Assembly: GCA_016110215.1 (NCBI GenBank) | Contig: JADWQD010000027.1 | Location: 1-64,000, forward strand | DNA length: 64,000 bases | Direction of reading: 5' to 3' | DNA from: Capronia americana | Taxonomy: Eukaryota; Ascomycota; Eurotiomycetes; Chaetothyriales; Herpotrichiellaceae | Shown: piece after piece, positions 21,886 through 32,608 of the stretch | Layout: each line of letters starts with the position of its first letter | How positions within the stretch are numbered: the stretch's first letter is position 1 | Position numbers and translations under genes: made by a program | Notes under the pieces: generated by a model | Seen by the model: the letters and a program-made list of their open reading frames with translations, nothing else | Database searches by the model: none | Told to the model about the DNA's origin: nothing

Positions 21886-23833
21886 ATGTCGACGAAGACA
21901 GAAGGACCAGAAATTCACAACCGCCCCGATGAATGGAAGATTGAGCAGGGCATCAATGCCGCCAAACTACCATTCCTCGATCAGTCGGGTCCCGAGCCAG
22001 CCTTTATCCAGCCAGCACCATGGCCGGAACTGATCAAAGACCAGGCAGCTATCGACGCCGTGGGTAACCGCGATGAACTTTTTACCAGGGAATTGGAGGG
22101 CTGGAAAGGGTGTGTTGTGTCCCTGACCGGCATAACTCGGGTAGGATGACATTATTGACGTTGCTCTAGGTACGTGGAATGGGAGAAGTACCCCGAGAAG
22201 AAGGAGAAGGCTGCGAAAATCATCGCTGCGCAGGTCTTCCCGCCAAATCCAGAGTTTCAGATGGGTCCCATTCCAGACACAAATCCCGTCCTTCCCGGCA
22301 CGCATTGGAAGATGTGGCATCACGCGGTCGGTGGCGAGCTGACCGACGTACCCGAGGACTCCTGGAACACTGTGCTGCGTGAAAAGCACCCTGAAATGCT
22401 GCATCTGCTTCAGTTCCCCTACAACGGCGAGCCTCCAAAGCGTCTCGTCACTGACAAGGCCGTTACGCCGAACTCGCTCCATTTTGTCCGCAATCACGGC
22501 GGCATACCGCTTATTGACAAGGATAAATGGTCGCTGGACTTGGACGGACTCGTGAAGAACCCGCAGACGTTTACTTTCGCCGACATCACGGATGAATCCC
22601 GGTTTCCTCGCGTCAAGAAGACTGTGACGATGCAGTGCTCCGGAACCAGACGGATCGAACAAATCTCTCTATACGCCGGTCAGGGAGATGAAGTGCCACA
22701 AGCACCATGGGCTGAAGGTGCCATTGGAACTGCAGAGTATCTGGGGATCAACCTGAAGGACCTCATTGAAGCCTGTGGTGGGCTCGTCAAGCCAGCTAAG
22801 CACCTCGAATTCTACGGTGCCGAGACCTACTTTAAAGACAACCAGGGTAAGCAATGCAAGGTGCACTCTACACGGGGACCCCTAAAGCTAATCATGCATG
22901 TTGCTCACCACTAGTAATGAACTATCTCGTCAGCGTCCCGTGGTCCAAGGTCAAGTACGACGAAGTGCTCGTCTGCTGGGAAATGAACGGCGAGCCACTC
23001 CCCGCAATTCACGGCTACCCAGTCAGGATAATGGTCCTCGGGTATATCGGTGCCCGTAGCGTGAAGTGGATCTATCGAATCAAGGCCATTGAAAACCCCT
23101 CGCTCGCGCCTGTGCAAAGCAAGGAGTATCTCTATTTCAAGTGAGTATCTTTACGTCGCTCGCCGGAATCCTCGCCTTTACGATCCCCAGTCCAGTGCGG
23201 TTCCACCAGGTGAGACAGCTGAGACTAACAACCCGCAGTCAACAGACCGGCAAGCATAATCAACAGCCCACCGACGGCATCCAGATCCAAGAGATGCCCG
23301 TCAGCTCCGCGATCATGTCGCCCTGGAACAAGCAGGTGGTCATCCACAACGGCAAGATCCACTGCAAAGGCTGGGCGTACTCTGGCGGCGGCCGATGGCC
23401 GGAGCGCGTCGAGTTGTCTGCCGACGGCGGATTCAGCTGGTACGCCGTGCCGCTCGAGAACCTGTCCAAGAAGGGCCGCTGGACGTGGCGGACCTGGTCG
23501 ATGGACCTGCCCTGCGACGTGGAGGGCTGGATCGAGATCGTCTGTCGATGTTGGGACAACGCGCTGAACACGCAGCCCCTGACCGTGCGGGCCGCGTGGA
23601 ACTGGGGCCTGCACGTCACGCACTCGGCGCACAGGATCAGCGTGTACAGCATCAACAAGACCCGGGCGCGCACGGTCGAGAAGTTGAAGCAGTTCCAGGC
23701 GACGGGCTCGCCGCTGGCCCCCTTGACTTGGCCCGAGGAGTTCCCCACCCAGTCGTGGGAGGACTACAAGAAGTTCTGGGCCCAGAATGAGCCGAGAGAT
23801 GCGGATAATGATCCGTGGGCGGCGGAATCCTGA
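21886..23833 (+). CDS. Sulfite oxidase-type molybdenum cofactor enzyme
   Basis: Oxidises sulfite to sulfate using a molybdopterin-bound Mo. Four exons (21886-22109, 22170-22846, 22915-23140, 23239-23833) join in phase to 573 residues. An in-frame ATG at 21784 would add 34 residues; 21886 is preferred for its context (CAAAAATG) and the family-like start after it. The Mo domain shows FVRNHGGIP, the Mo-ligating cysteine in VTMQCSGTRRIEQ (~C231) and IGTAEYLGINLKDLI. The dimerisation domain shows WMEWEKYP-like and GYPVRIMVLGYIGARSVKW, then PWNKQVVIHNGKIHCKGWAY. There is no cytochrome b5 heme domain, so it resembles the plant or oxygen-dependent form rather than animal sulfite oxidase. It also lacks nitrate reductase FAD/heme domains. 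A ~170-residue N-terminal extension precedes the Mo domain. Cell location is uncertain. Confidence 0.88.
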
Positions 23834-24123
23834 TACCCCGTCCGTCACAGTCAACACTGTTGCCCGCCCTGGCTCAAGCGTTGGCGTGCGAATCTGGTGG
23901 ATGGTGGACTCTGAAGCGCGGTCCGAGAAGCGAACAGTCAAGCAGGAGATTCAGCTTTCCCAGCACGTCACGACACGGTATACTGTGTAGGACATTACTT
24001 GAATAAATTGCACGATCTGCGCGAACATCGACCTTCTTAAGTTCCTTATTTTTCACAAACCAACATTAATCGATGGATCTCAGCAGTGTCCATCTGGTAT
24101 CGTATGTCCCTTGCCTTGCCATC

Positions 24124-25146
24124 TTATTCGGCATAAAGCCCCGGAGCCCGTCCCGCGACTCTCTGGTATTGTTCCGTCTTATCGGCTGCCTGGATCTCAT
24201 ACGCCTTCCTGTACACGTCGTAGCCTTCGTGAAACAAGGGCTTTCTGTCCCTCCAACCGGTGTCCTTGCGCAATCTGTCCGAACCCACCCACTGCGGCCA
24301 TCCCACCAAGGCCAACGCGTAGAGACCGAAGACCTCCTCGTCTCGTGGTTCGAGATCCTTATACGAGACTTGAATGCCATGGGATTTCTCCATCACGGAG
24401 ACTATCTCGCCCAGCGTCTCATACCGGTGGCTAGAGATGTTGTACGCCTTCCCGGCAACAAGCTCGCGAGGCGACGTTGCGATGGCAAGATATGCGGCAG
24501 CGACGTCGTCGACGTGCGTGCCATGGAGAATTGTGTCCGGACTAGAGGGAAGAGTCAACAGACCGTGGCATTGCGCCTTTGCCTGTTCTGCCAGCGCGAA
24601 GAAGTAGGCGTAGTTGCTACCGGACCGGCCAAAGAAGGTCGTGGGCCGCGTCACGACACAGTCGAATTCATCTCGCAAGGTCAACATCTTCAGAGCTGCT
24701 TGGGTTCGCTTGACGAGAAACGGGGTGGAATTCAGAGGACTTGCTTCCGTATGTGGCGCCAGACCGGCCTCGCCGTGTTTGAGGCCCATGCCGTAATCCT
24801 TGCAGCCGCTGCTGAAGATGACGAGTGGTTTGTTGCCACCACCTAACGCCCGTGAAGCCTGGCCGATCTGTCTGATCAATGCTAGTACCTCGTTGAAGTG
24901 GTGGTCGTAGTTGTTCAAGTCCTCTGAGCAGGTCGCAATCACGTCGATGGCGGGGAGGCCCGACACAAAATGCGGCTCCGCAGGAGAACCGATGATGGGC
25001 GTGATCTCTTCACTGATGAGCTCCGCGGCGATCGTGTCCTTGCGCATCAGACCATATGTCCTCCATCCCGCTTGCGAGAATGCTCTGCAAACAGCGTATC
25101 CGAGGAAACCGTTGGCACCAGTGACCAGGATTGTGGGCTGCGGCAT
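24124..25146 (-). CDS. NAD(P)-binding epimerase/dehydratase-like protein (extended SDR)
   Basis: A single-exon 340-residue protein. The N-terminus starts directly with the Rossmann motif TILVTGANGFLGYAVCRAF (GxxGxxG), typical of extended or atypical SDRs such as the NAD-dependent epimerase family. A VIFSSGCKDYG segment follows the central strand, and VVTRPTTFFGRSGSNY and HVDDVAAAYLAIATSP match the substrate-domain region. The usual YxxxK active site is not intact: the lysine region reads PFLVKRTQAALKML, with Pro where Tyr is expected. It may use another catalytic residue or be a reductase-like or regulatory member, so the substrate is unknown. Transcribed toward the sulfite oxidase gene (convergent, ~290 bases). 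A tandem TATA-like motif lies upstream. Confidence 0.85.
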   Translation of the reverse strand: MPQPTILVTGANGFLGYAVCRAFSQAGWRTYGLMRKDTIAAELISEEITPIIGSPAEPHFVSGLPAIDVIATCSEDLNNYDHHFNEVLALIRQIGQASRALGGGNKPLVIFSSGCKDYGMGLKHGEAGLAPHTEASPLNSTPFLVKRTQAALKMLTLRDEFDCVVTRPTTFFGRSGSNYAYFFALAEQAKAQCHGLLTLPSSPDTILHGTHVDDVAAAYLAIATSPRELVAGKAYNISSHRYETLGEIVSVMEKSHGIQVSYKDLEPRDEEVFGLYALALVGWPQWVGSDRLRKDTGWRDRKPLFHEGYDVYRKAYEIQAADKTEQYQRVAGRAPGLYAE

Positions 25147-27091
25147 TGTTTCGTGCTGAGGTGATGCATCGACCGGAGAGGGGAGGAAGGTGCTATATAG
25201 AGGGTGCTATATAGAGGAATCTTCCCTCTTGCGTTCGTCCATATTGGGCCCAGCGGAGCAGCAACGGAATATAACCAAGAATGGCATGGTGAAGGACAAT
25301 TTCGTCCCCGGTCGATAGCCTTGGTCCTTCCGGTGGAACTGAGATTTGTCAGCACGTTGCACGGAAGTTGGCTTTCCAATGTGTGAAGGGACTTCAATCG
25401 CTCTCAACGCATGCCAAACTCCTGCGTACTGGGACTCATCGTCGTATGCCGACTGGTCGAGTTGCAGGGATTCCCTTCCGTGTGAAGTACCGATGCATGC
25501 AACGACTTCGGCTTCTCTTTCTTTTTCCATCTCAAGATCTCATTTTACTGTAGCACAGCTAGAGACTGCAGACCGACCACCGTAATCCCCGCACCGGAAT
25601 CATGGGCCTGTGAAAGGGGCTGATGGAGCTTTTAATGCGACCCTGTCTCAAGTAGAGATGGACAGACCTTTGAGTTAATGGCATCGAGCCTTGCGCCTCT
25701 TCAAGCAGGCCAGATTGGGAGGACACAGCGGTACAAATCGCAAAGGGTACTTGCTAGTAAAGAGTCCAGCAAGCCATTCTCGGATCGATTCAGATGGCAA
25801 ACAATGGCCGTCAACGTTGGGCAAGAAGAGAGAAAGGACGTTGTGCGCGGTCACACTCAAAGTGTTGGACTTGTTGAGCAGTCAGGTCGAGAAAATGAGA
25901 CGGAAGGGAAAACCGGTCTCAGAATATCCTACTGGCTTTGACCATGGCGAGGGGCCTGTGTGACGCTAGACTTGGGAAAGAAAGCTCTCGCCCAGGAGAA
26001 GATTGAAAATCCAACCAGGGCTCTGCAAGGCCTATATTCTCAGAAGAAGTGAAGAGGTGGTCTTTCAAGGTTCGCAAGCCTGATTATATCGCATTCGAGG
26101 AGATATCATACTGGCGCGATGTCGGAGCGTAGTGATGACCGGTAGACTTGTGGTCTTGGTTAGATGATTGCAATCCGAACCGCAGTCGAGTGTTTGTCGA
26201 CGTGCCTTGGTGGTCAGGAGACTGGCACCAACACCTGTGGCCTGCCATACCTCTAGCAGGAGTATCGCCGCGAAGTGGCTTCCGCGTCACTCATGTGGCC
26301 CATATGGATGCACCAAGATGTGTTTGACTAAACTCACAGCTAGGATGATGTTGGTGAGAATCTACGTCAAGCAAGTTGAAGACCCAAGTGAGGGCGCGTG
26401 TAAGCTGCTCGAATGCCAAGTGTACGCGCATGACCCTCACTGGCCTTTCACCGGCCTTTCACTGGCCCCTCACACGCCTTCAACTCCGTAGCCGGCCTTG
26501 AACGAATTGATTCCTGTTAATTAAACAAGGTAATGACAGTAAATCGAAGTGGGGGTTCACGTTCTGGCCATGTTCATGTCCGCCAAAAGTCCACCATGTC
26601 CGCCACCTTCCGCCTCGTCCGCCTGGCCCGTCGTCCAATAACTGTGAGAGCAGCTATTCTTCCGAGGCTCTCCCACCGCGATTGGATTACTAGTGCAACT
26701 GATCACTTCCTGCTGACTTTCGTTCCTGAGGACTCCCTGCGGACGCGGAGCCCCGCATTGCGCTAATTGATGTGGCTACTCTCACACGACTGGCTATACC
26801 ATATCAACTGCATACACTCATTGGGTATTTGTTGACGGCCTCACTGCCGCCTAACACGGGCAGGATGCCGAGGGTCGAAAGCTTCATTTCCGAATACTCA
26901 TCAGTTGGTTGATGGGTAGGTGGATCTATGTCCTCCCACCTTACAGTGCTTCGCAGTGTGAATACAAATACATCCCTCTGTCCTTACACTCACCTCATGC
27001 GACTGCAACCGATCTCTCTATCCCGTATACTCCCCCTCCGAGCACACAGCCTATCTGAAGACCTTTTGACTAAGGAAGACAAACAGCAGCC
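25147..27091. other. Long divergent intergenic region
   Basis: About 1.9 kb between the epimerase and tautomerase starts. Apart from the TATA pair near 25200 and a short repeat of GGCCTTTCACTGGCC near 26440-26475, I see no supported gene. Short frames, including one with basic residues at 26533-26766, have no recognisable content. Confidence 0.4.
25189..25216 (-). promoter_or_regulatory. Tandem TATA-like boxes of the epimerase gene
   Basis: The 14-mer GGTGCTATATAGAG occurs twice head to tail, exactly repeated. On the minus strand each copy gives CTCTATATAGCACC, a TATA-box-like sequence. They lie about 45-70 bases upstream of the ATG at 25146, close enough for core promoter elements if the leader is short. 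The exact duplication may be recent slippage. Confidence 0.55.
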
Positions 27092-27863
27092 ATGCCTCTC
27101 TACCAGGTACACCTACGCACACCATGAGACAATCCTACAGCTCCCTCAGTCTACATGTTATTCCTTCCAGCCTAGCCATTAACAAAGTCTTGATAGGTCC
27201 TCCACGGCATCCCCTTGACTCCCTACCAAAAGTCCCTCCTCGCGGAACGCATCACGGTGCTCCACAGCACCGAATACCTCACACCATCGCTCTTTGTCAA
27301 TGTGATTTTCCGCCCCGCCGAGCCGGTCGGCGAATTCTTCCTCGCCGGCAAACCGTACAACAACGGCGTCACTTCCCCGAACCGCATCATGGGAACCGTC
27401 CGAATGGGCCCCAAGCGCACCAAAGAGCGATTCGACAACTTTGCCAAGAAACTCGAGGCGGCCTGGTACGAAGTCGTCAACGGACCGAAGCAGGCAGGTC
27501 AAGCCAACGGCACCAATGGCCATCATGGTGAATTGAGCAAGGAAGAACGAAGGGCTAGAAAGTTGCACATCGTCGGATTCGACGGTGTCATTACTGGAAT
27601 TGAAAACGGCGTGGTCCTCCCGAGTGTAAGTGTAATGTTGGCTGCTGGATCGCCTTTCTCTATGCATCATGGCCCATCCGACTTTCTGCCCACGTATGGT
27701 CGCCGCTAACGGTGAATCAACATAGGCCGACAATGAAGGAACATGGCTGAAAGACAATATGGCGTATTTCAAGGAACAAGCTGAAGTCTATGACGACCAA
27801 CCGTTCCAGGACCTCTTGAAAGAGTTGCAAGATCGCCCGGATTTGAGGAAGCTGATCGAGTGA
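27092..27863 (+). CDS. Tautomerase-superfamily protein (cis-CaaD-like, Tautomerase_3)
   Basis: Three exons: a 15-nt first exon (27092-27106), 27197-27625 and 27726-27863, in phase, for 193 residues. The start MPLYQVLHGIPLTPYQKSLL places proline right after the initiator Met, as required for the catalytic Pro-1 of this superfamily. AERITVLHSTEYLTPSLFVNVIF matches the helix and strand that follow in cis-3-chloroacrylic acid dehalogenase-like fungal proteins. A Gly/Asn-rich loop (GQANGTNGHHGELSK) is inserted before the C-terminal strand-helix (HIVGFDGVITGIENGVVLPS). The C-terminus ends in LKELQDRPDLRKLIE. The true substrate is unknown, and fungal members seldom have a known role. The promoter region is shared with the divergent epimerase gene. 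Confidence 0.85.
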
Positions 27864-28670
27864 TCGCTGAGCTGGCTATGTATTCCGCGTCGGGAAGTGA
27901 ACATATAACAAGGCAGAACGTGTCTAATAGGCCTGTGTCTTGTTTGAGTTGCGGTACTACGGTAGTTAACTCGGTTGAGCTTACGAATGAAAACTCACCG
28001 GTGACCACCCGTCTTCAGCAGACAGACGGATGAACTCTGTCGCAGGTCCCGAGCACATCATGCTGACTGTACTGACCCGGCTTCCACACTATGTTGTCAG
28101 TATGTAAACGTAGGCCGAATGAAGAGAGCAATACAACAGCTACCCAGCTAGGCCTTGGCGCCAACCCAAGCCAAGCTGACAACAGCGACGAGAGGATGAG
28201 GATGTCGTGAATGTCCAACGTCCCAACAGTGGTACGTATCGGCCATCTCCGCGTACGGGCAAGACACCAACCATGCCGATAAGATTCCAGCTGCAGTTGA
28301 ACACCTCATCCATGATCCATTCGCTGTTTCGACCTGTTATCATCCCTGCGCCGTTGCAGATCGTGCGGAGAATAGCATGACGCGAGCGCTAGACTCGTCC
28401 CTTGCTCCGTTTGCGCCGCCTATACTCGAATGGCCTTGCTCACAATGGAAGGTCGAGTAGCGGACATGCAGATGTTGGATCTGCGTACAAGGCTTCATTG
28501 GCTGGGTCCCCTGAAGGTTCAAGATAAAGGCATTGTCGGCAGATGGCCGGATAGGCCAAAGACCGTTGTATCCCCGAGCTGGATATACCTGGAAGTGCTA
28601 TGGAGATATCTATCTGAGGTGGCCGCCATCTGGAAAAAGGACCAGTTCGTCTTGGAGAGCAGAGAAGATC
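27864..28670. other. Spacer between the tautomerase and transporter genes
   Basis: About 800 bases with only short frames on both strands. No regulatory motif is strong enough to call. Confidence 0.35.
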
Positions 28671-30706
28671 ATGAAGGACGACATTGAAACGCACCAGACC
28701 ACGACGGTGGTGCAGTCTGTTGAGACCATCCACGACAAGTTCGTCGACTACAAGGATGTGGATGCAGCGCTCGGTTTCCTCCGCGAGCATGCGGCTTCCG
28801 GCGAAGCTGTTGAGATCGACGAGAAGAAGTTGATGCGCAAAGTCGACAGGATGATTATGCCGCTGATGTTCGCGTGCTGTGAGTTCTCTGAAGGCTTGCG
28901 TCTTCGTCAAAACAAGCACATGCTAAGACAGACCCGCAGATTACTTGCAGTATACCGACAAGACATTGCGTGAGTCTCACTGCGATGGCAACCATCCAGC
29001 TCGCCGTTGACGTTGAGCAGTGTCGTATGCCTCAATCATGGGCGTCATCGAGGACACACACATGCCTGCAAATGGCTTCTCGAACCTGGCGATTGCATTC
29101 TACGTGTCTTTTCTTTTCTGTGAGCCACTTCAGGCGTTCTTCATCCAGAAGTTTCCCACCGCCAAATACCTGGGCTGCAACGGTAAGACTCCCTCGAGGC
29201 CCCAAACCCCCAAAGAGTCACCGCTGACCTGGCAGTGATCCTCTGGGGCCTCATTGTGACGATGAACTGCGTCTGTCACAATTTTGCCTCAATCGTCGCG
29301 CTTCGAGTCCTGCTCGGTGTCTTTGAGTCGGCTTGTGCACCTAGGTAGACTGCTCCATTTCCCGTTTTGTATTCACAAATATCACATGAACGCCTGCTGA
29401 CGGAACACTCCAGCCTGGTCATTCTCACAGCAATGTGGTACAAGAGGCACGAACAGGTCTCTCGCATGGGCATCTGGTACCAGGGCACATCAATTGCCCC
29501 AGCAGTGTCCTCCCTGGCGTCATACGGCTTCCTACACTACACGAACTCGCATCCGAATCTCCACTTCAAGTCCTGGCAGATCTTGTTCCTCTTGTTCGGC
29601 ATCATCACCATCTTCTTTGGCATTCTGGTGGTTCTGTTCCTGCCCGACAACCCGATGAAGAGCCGTCTTTCGCCGGAAGAAAAGATCTTTATCATCGAGC
29701 GCGTCCGAGAAAACCAGACGGGGATCGAGAACAAGAAACTCAAAGGCCATCAACTCAAAGAGGTGCTCCTCGATATCAGGACTTGGCTGCTGAGTCTGGT
29801 GGTCATCACCACTAACGTCCCCAACGGGGCGGTCAGTTCGTTCTCGAGCCTTATCATCCAAGGGTATGAGTCCATGCGCCTGCTTTCCCGCGTGGCATGT
29901 TCCCTGACGTGAGACACAGATTTGGATACGACGAGTATACGACGCTGCTCCTCAACCTTCCAGGCTGCGCTGTTGCATTTGTCTCGGTCGGCTTCGGCAC
30001 CTGGTGGGCAGGTCGGTACAACGGGCGAGGCATCGCCATCATCGCCTTGATCATCCCAACCTTGCTTGGAGGAGCCCTGATGGCATGGCTACCCGCCGAC
30101 AACAAGGCCGGATTACTGGCCGGGAATTTCTTGACCAACACCGTCGGAGCAAGTAAGTCATGGACGCTGAAGCGGATCGTTCATGAAGTCCTCGTGCTAA
30201 CAAGTCGTCTGAAAGCCCTCCCGCTGCTGTACAGCTGGATCACCTCGAACTGTAAGTGTGTTTCTCTATGATCTGTTATGTTGTGTTATGCTGTGTTGTG
30301 CTATGCTGTGTTGTGCTATGCTATGTTGTGCTATGCTATGTTACGCGCTCCTCCCTTCCCTCCCTACGCCGACCCGGCCCAGCTAATAAGTCAACCCTCC
30401 ACCCACCTAGACGCTGGCCACACCAAGAAAGTCGCCATGAACGCCATCGTCCTCATGAGCTTCTGCGTCGGCAACATCATCGGGCCCGAGACGTTCCGCG
30501 ACAAGGACGCCCCGGCGTACATCCCGGCCAAATTGACCATCGTCGTCATCCTCGCTGTGGGGATCGTCCTCACCGTCGTCCTCGACTTCCTGTACTCGAG
30601 GGACAACAAGATACGAGACAGGGAGGGAACCCAGGATCTGCCGCAGGACTACGAGTTCCTCGACCTGACCGACAAGGAGAACAGAAACTTCAGATACTTG
30701 CTGTGA
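28671..30706 (+). CDS. MFS transporter, Dal5-type (anion:cation symporter family)
   Basis: A plasma-membrane permease of the allantoate/vitamin transporter group. Eight exons join in phase: 28671-28878, 28940-28969, 29021-29182, 29236-29344, 29414-29863, 29920-30152, 30216-30251 and 30411-30706, giving 507 residues. Two exons are only 30 and 36 nt. The acidic cytosolic N-terminus leads into KLMRKVDRMIMPLMFACCYL and YTDKTLLSYASIMG, characteristic of Dal5-like proteins. It continues through ILWGLIVTMNCVCHNFASIV, LLGVFESACAPS and TAMWYKRHEQVSRMGIWYQG (the conserved loop after TM4), then WQILFLLFGIITIFFGILVV and LPDNP. C-terminal helices include NAIVLMSFCVGNIIGPETF. Substrate unknown: Dal5 relatives carry allantoate, nicotinate, biotin, pantothenate or dipeptides. 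Intron 7 is a pentanucleotide repeat. Confidence 0.92.
30252..30352 (+). repeat. Pentanucleotide microsatellite inside a transporter intron
   Basis: The 159-nt seventh intron of the Dal5-type gene begins with GTAAGTG and then runs through many TATGC, TGTGC and TATGT units. Two flavours alternate (TGTGTTGTGCTATGC-like). It is much longer than the other introns of this gene (about 50-70 nt), which the expansion explains. Confidence 0.85.
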
Positions 30707-31703
30707 TGGTTTGTTGCCAGACGGAGGGGAGGGGAGTGAGAAAGCAAAGGAAGGGAAGGGAAAGGCTGCTGCCAATCTTATTTGAGTGTACGTTAAATCT
30801 CGAGTACTGGTGTAACACAGTGCAAGGACGAGACTTGGCCCGCGATCACATTGCATTCACAATAGTATACCCACTGGCATTCACCCTACCATCCATAGTG
30901 ACATTGACATTGACACTGGCAATCACGGTGACCTTGACCTTAACATTGACATTCACGGTTAAGGAGAGAGAAGGAAAACAAATCCAGCGAAAAAAGCGAT
31001 ATATATATTGTCGACACAAAAAAGTATACCACCCCCAGCAAAATTCGACTTTCCCTCCGACGTACGTATGTCTGTGTTCTATGAACCCACCGAAGAGACT
31101 CTACCCTCACACCATCCATCCATCCATCCACATTACCTCTGCAGTGGGGTTGAACTTCAGGGTGAGACGAAAACCTTTTTTCCCCTCTTTTTGCAAAGGG
31201 TGGGTTGGTTTTTCCCCGGTCGAAGATGATGATATACCTAGGTATGATCATTTGTTGATGTTGTGTTGTGATGTGTGATCGTGTTGTATTGTGTTGTGTT
31301 GTGTTGTTATTGTTTGTTGGTTTCGAAACTCGAATCTACGAACAAATCGATCCATCCTCCAGAACGAAACCCATTAACTAACTACTTATGAAACCGAGGA
31401 CCGCGTGGGAATGAATGTGCTCGCAAAAGTCCTGGCTAAGAAGCGGATGTTCTCTGTCCGGATTGTTGGGAGAGATTTGGGCTCTAACAGTATATCCCTA
31501 GAGGATCAGTGGGTGGGTGGTGAAGTTGTGTGTGTGGTAGAACAATTACAGTATGTGAAGACTGGACTCTAGGATCCAAGAAGGCGGGAGCTGTCCCTAC
31601 ACAATGTGAGGGAGTTACAGGGACACATCCTGCCATGCCTTTTCTATGCTAATGTCATGCCGTGCCACGCTATGTTATTGCTATGCTATGCTACGCTCAT
31701 ATG
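30707..31703. other. Repeat-rich spacer between two convergent genes
   Basis: No supported gene. Simple repeats are dense: ATTGACATTGACA-like at 30896-30955, (CCAT)n at 31110-31125, (TGTTG)n at 31255-31312, and CTATG/CTACG-type units at 31640-31695. The frames seen over this stretch are mostly translated repeats. Confidence 0.5.
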
Positions 31704-32608
31704 TTAGATATGCTCCTCCCCTACAACTGTTCCCGGATCGCCAGAATGACTGGGTTCCAATTTCACGTCATCCTTGGTGGCATCTTGCGTGCCCTGTTGT
31801 CTTCTCAAAACGACTCCCTTTTCCCATCCGACGCGATATGCCCCCAGCTTATCCTTCCTCGCCCAGTGATGTCGATACCCATCCCAGCCGACCAAGAGGA
31901 ACCACACCGCGCCCAAGACGCCCATGAGCACGAAATTCCTGGCCAACGACCCCGTGGAAACCAACGAGATGGGCACGAGCTGGAATCCCAGCCCTGAATT
32001 GATCCAGCCCAGACAGATGGCCACGCGGCCCGTCCACCGATGGATATACGCAAAGAGGCTCTTCTTGCCCGTGCGCCGGAAGTGCAAGTGCTGCAACAGG
32101 CCCAGCGCGGGCTGGAACAAGATCAGCACAGAGCACGTGAGCAGGCCTATCACCACGTGCGCCTTTGTGCTGGTGTCGCTGGCAAAGTAGTTCAGATCCA
32201 CGTCGGCGATGTCGATCCCCAGTCCCAGGGCGCCGATCATCATGGCCAGGCCCAGGATCTGGATCGGGGCGTGGATCCGCGAGGTGACTCGGACGCCGCG
32301 GAGGGGCAGGTGCATGGAGATGGCGCCGAGGGGGAACAGGACGATGAAGACAATGGACATGATGCAGGCGTGGGCGTTGCGCTTGCGCTTGAAGATCTTG
32401 AAATCGTCTTTGTAGTACGACCGTTTCTGGACGGCGGCCGCATGAGGCTCTTGCGGTGCATACTCGATGTCGTCGGAGAGGATCGCTGTTGCGGCTGCAG
32501 TTGCTGGAGACACAGCACGTTAGCATGGTTATTTATAGCAGGGCCGCTGTTGACCGCCTTACCTGCTGAGGCAGCGACGAGCATGGCCGCGAGAAGTTTC
32601 GACTTCAT
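31704..32608 (-). CDS. Cytochrome b561 domain membrane protein with signal peptide
   Basis: A transmembrane heme protein probably moving electrons across a membrane. Exons 32608-32563 and 32503-31704 join in phase to 281 residues. The first exon encodes most of a signal sequence (MKSKLLAAMLVAASA), completed across the intron. The b561 core then shows four or five helices: MSIVFIVLFPLGAISMHLPL, IQILGLAMMIGALGLGIDI, HVVIGLLTCSVLILFQPALG, and a histidine-rich HRWTGRVAICLGWINSGLGF, where paired His residues would bind heme. No DOMON domain precedes it, unlike the cellobiose dehydrogenase-like group. The C-terminal tail is hydrophilic (KDDVKLEPSHSGDPG). The partner or substrate is unknown. Transcribed toward the Dal5-type transporter. 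Confidence 0.88.

Noticed and set aside
22669..24846. Long antisense frames inside the sulfite oxidase and epimerase genes (for example 23225-23941 on -)
   Set aside because: High third-position GC keeps antisense frames open. They lack motifs and overlap well-supported genes.
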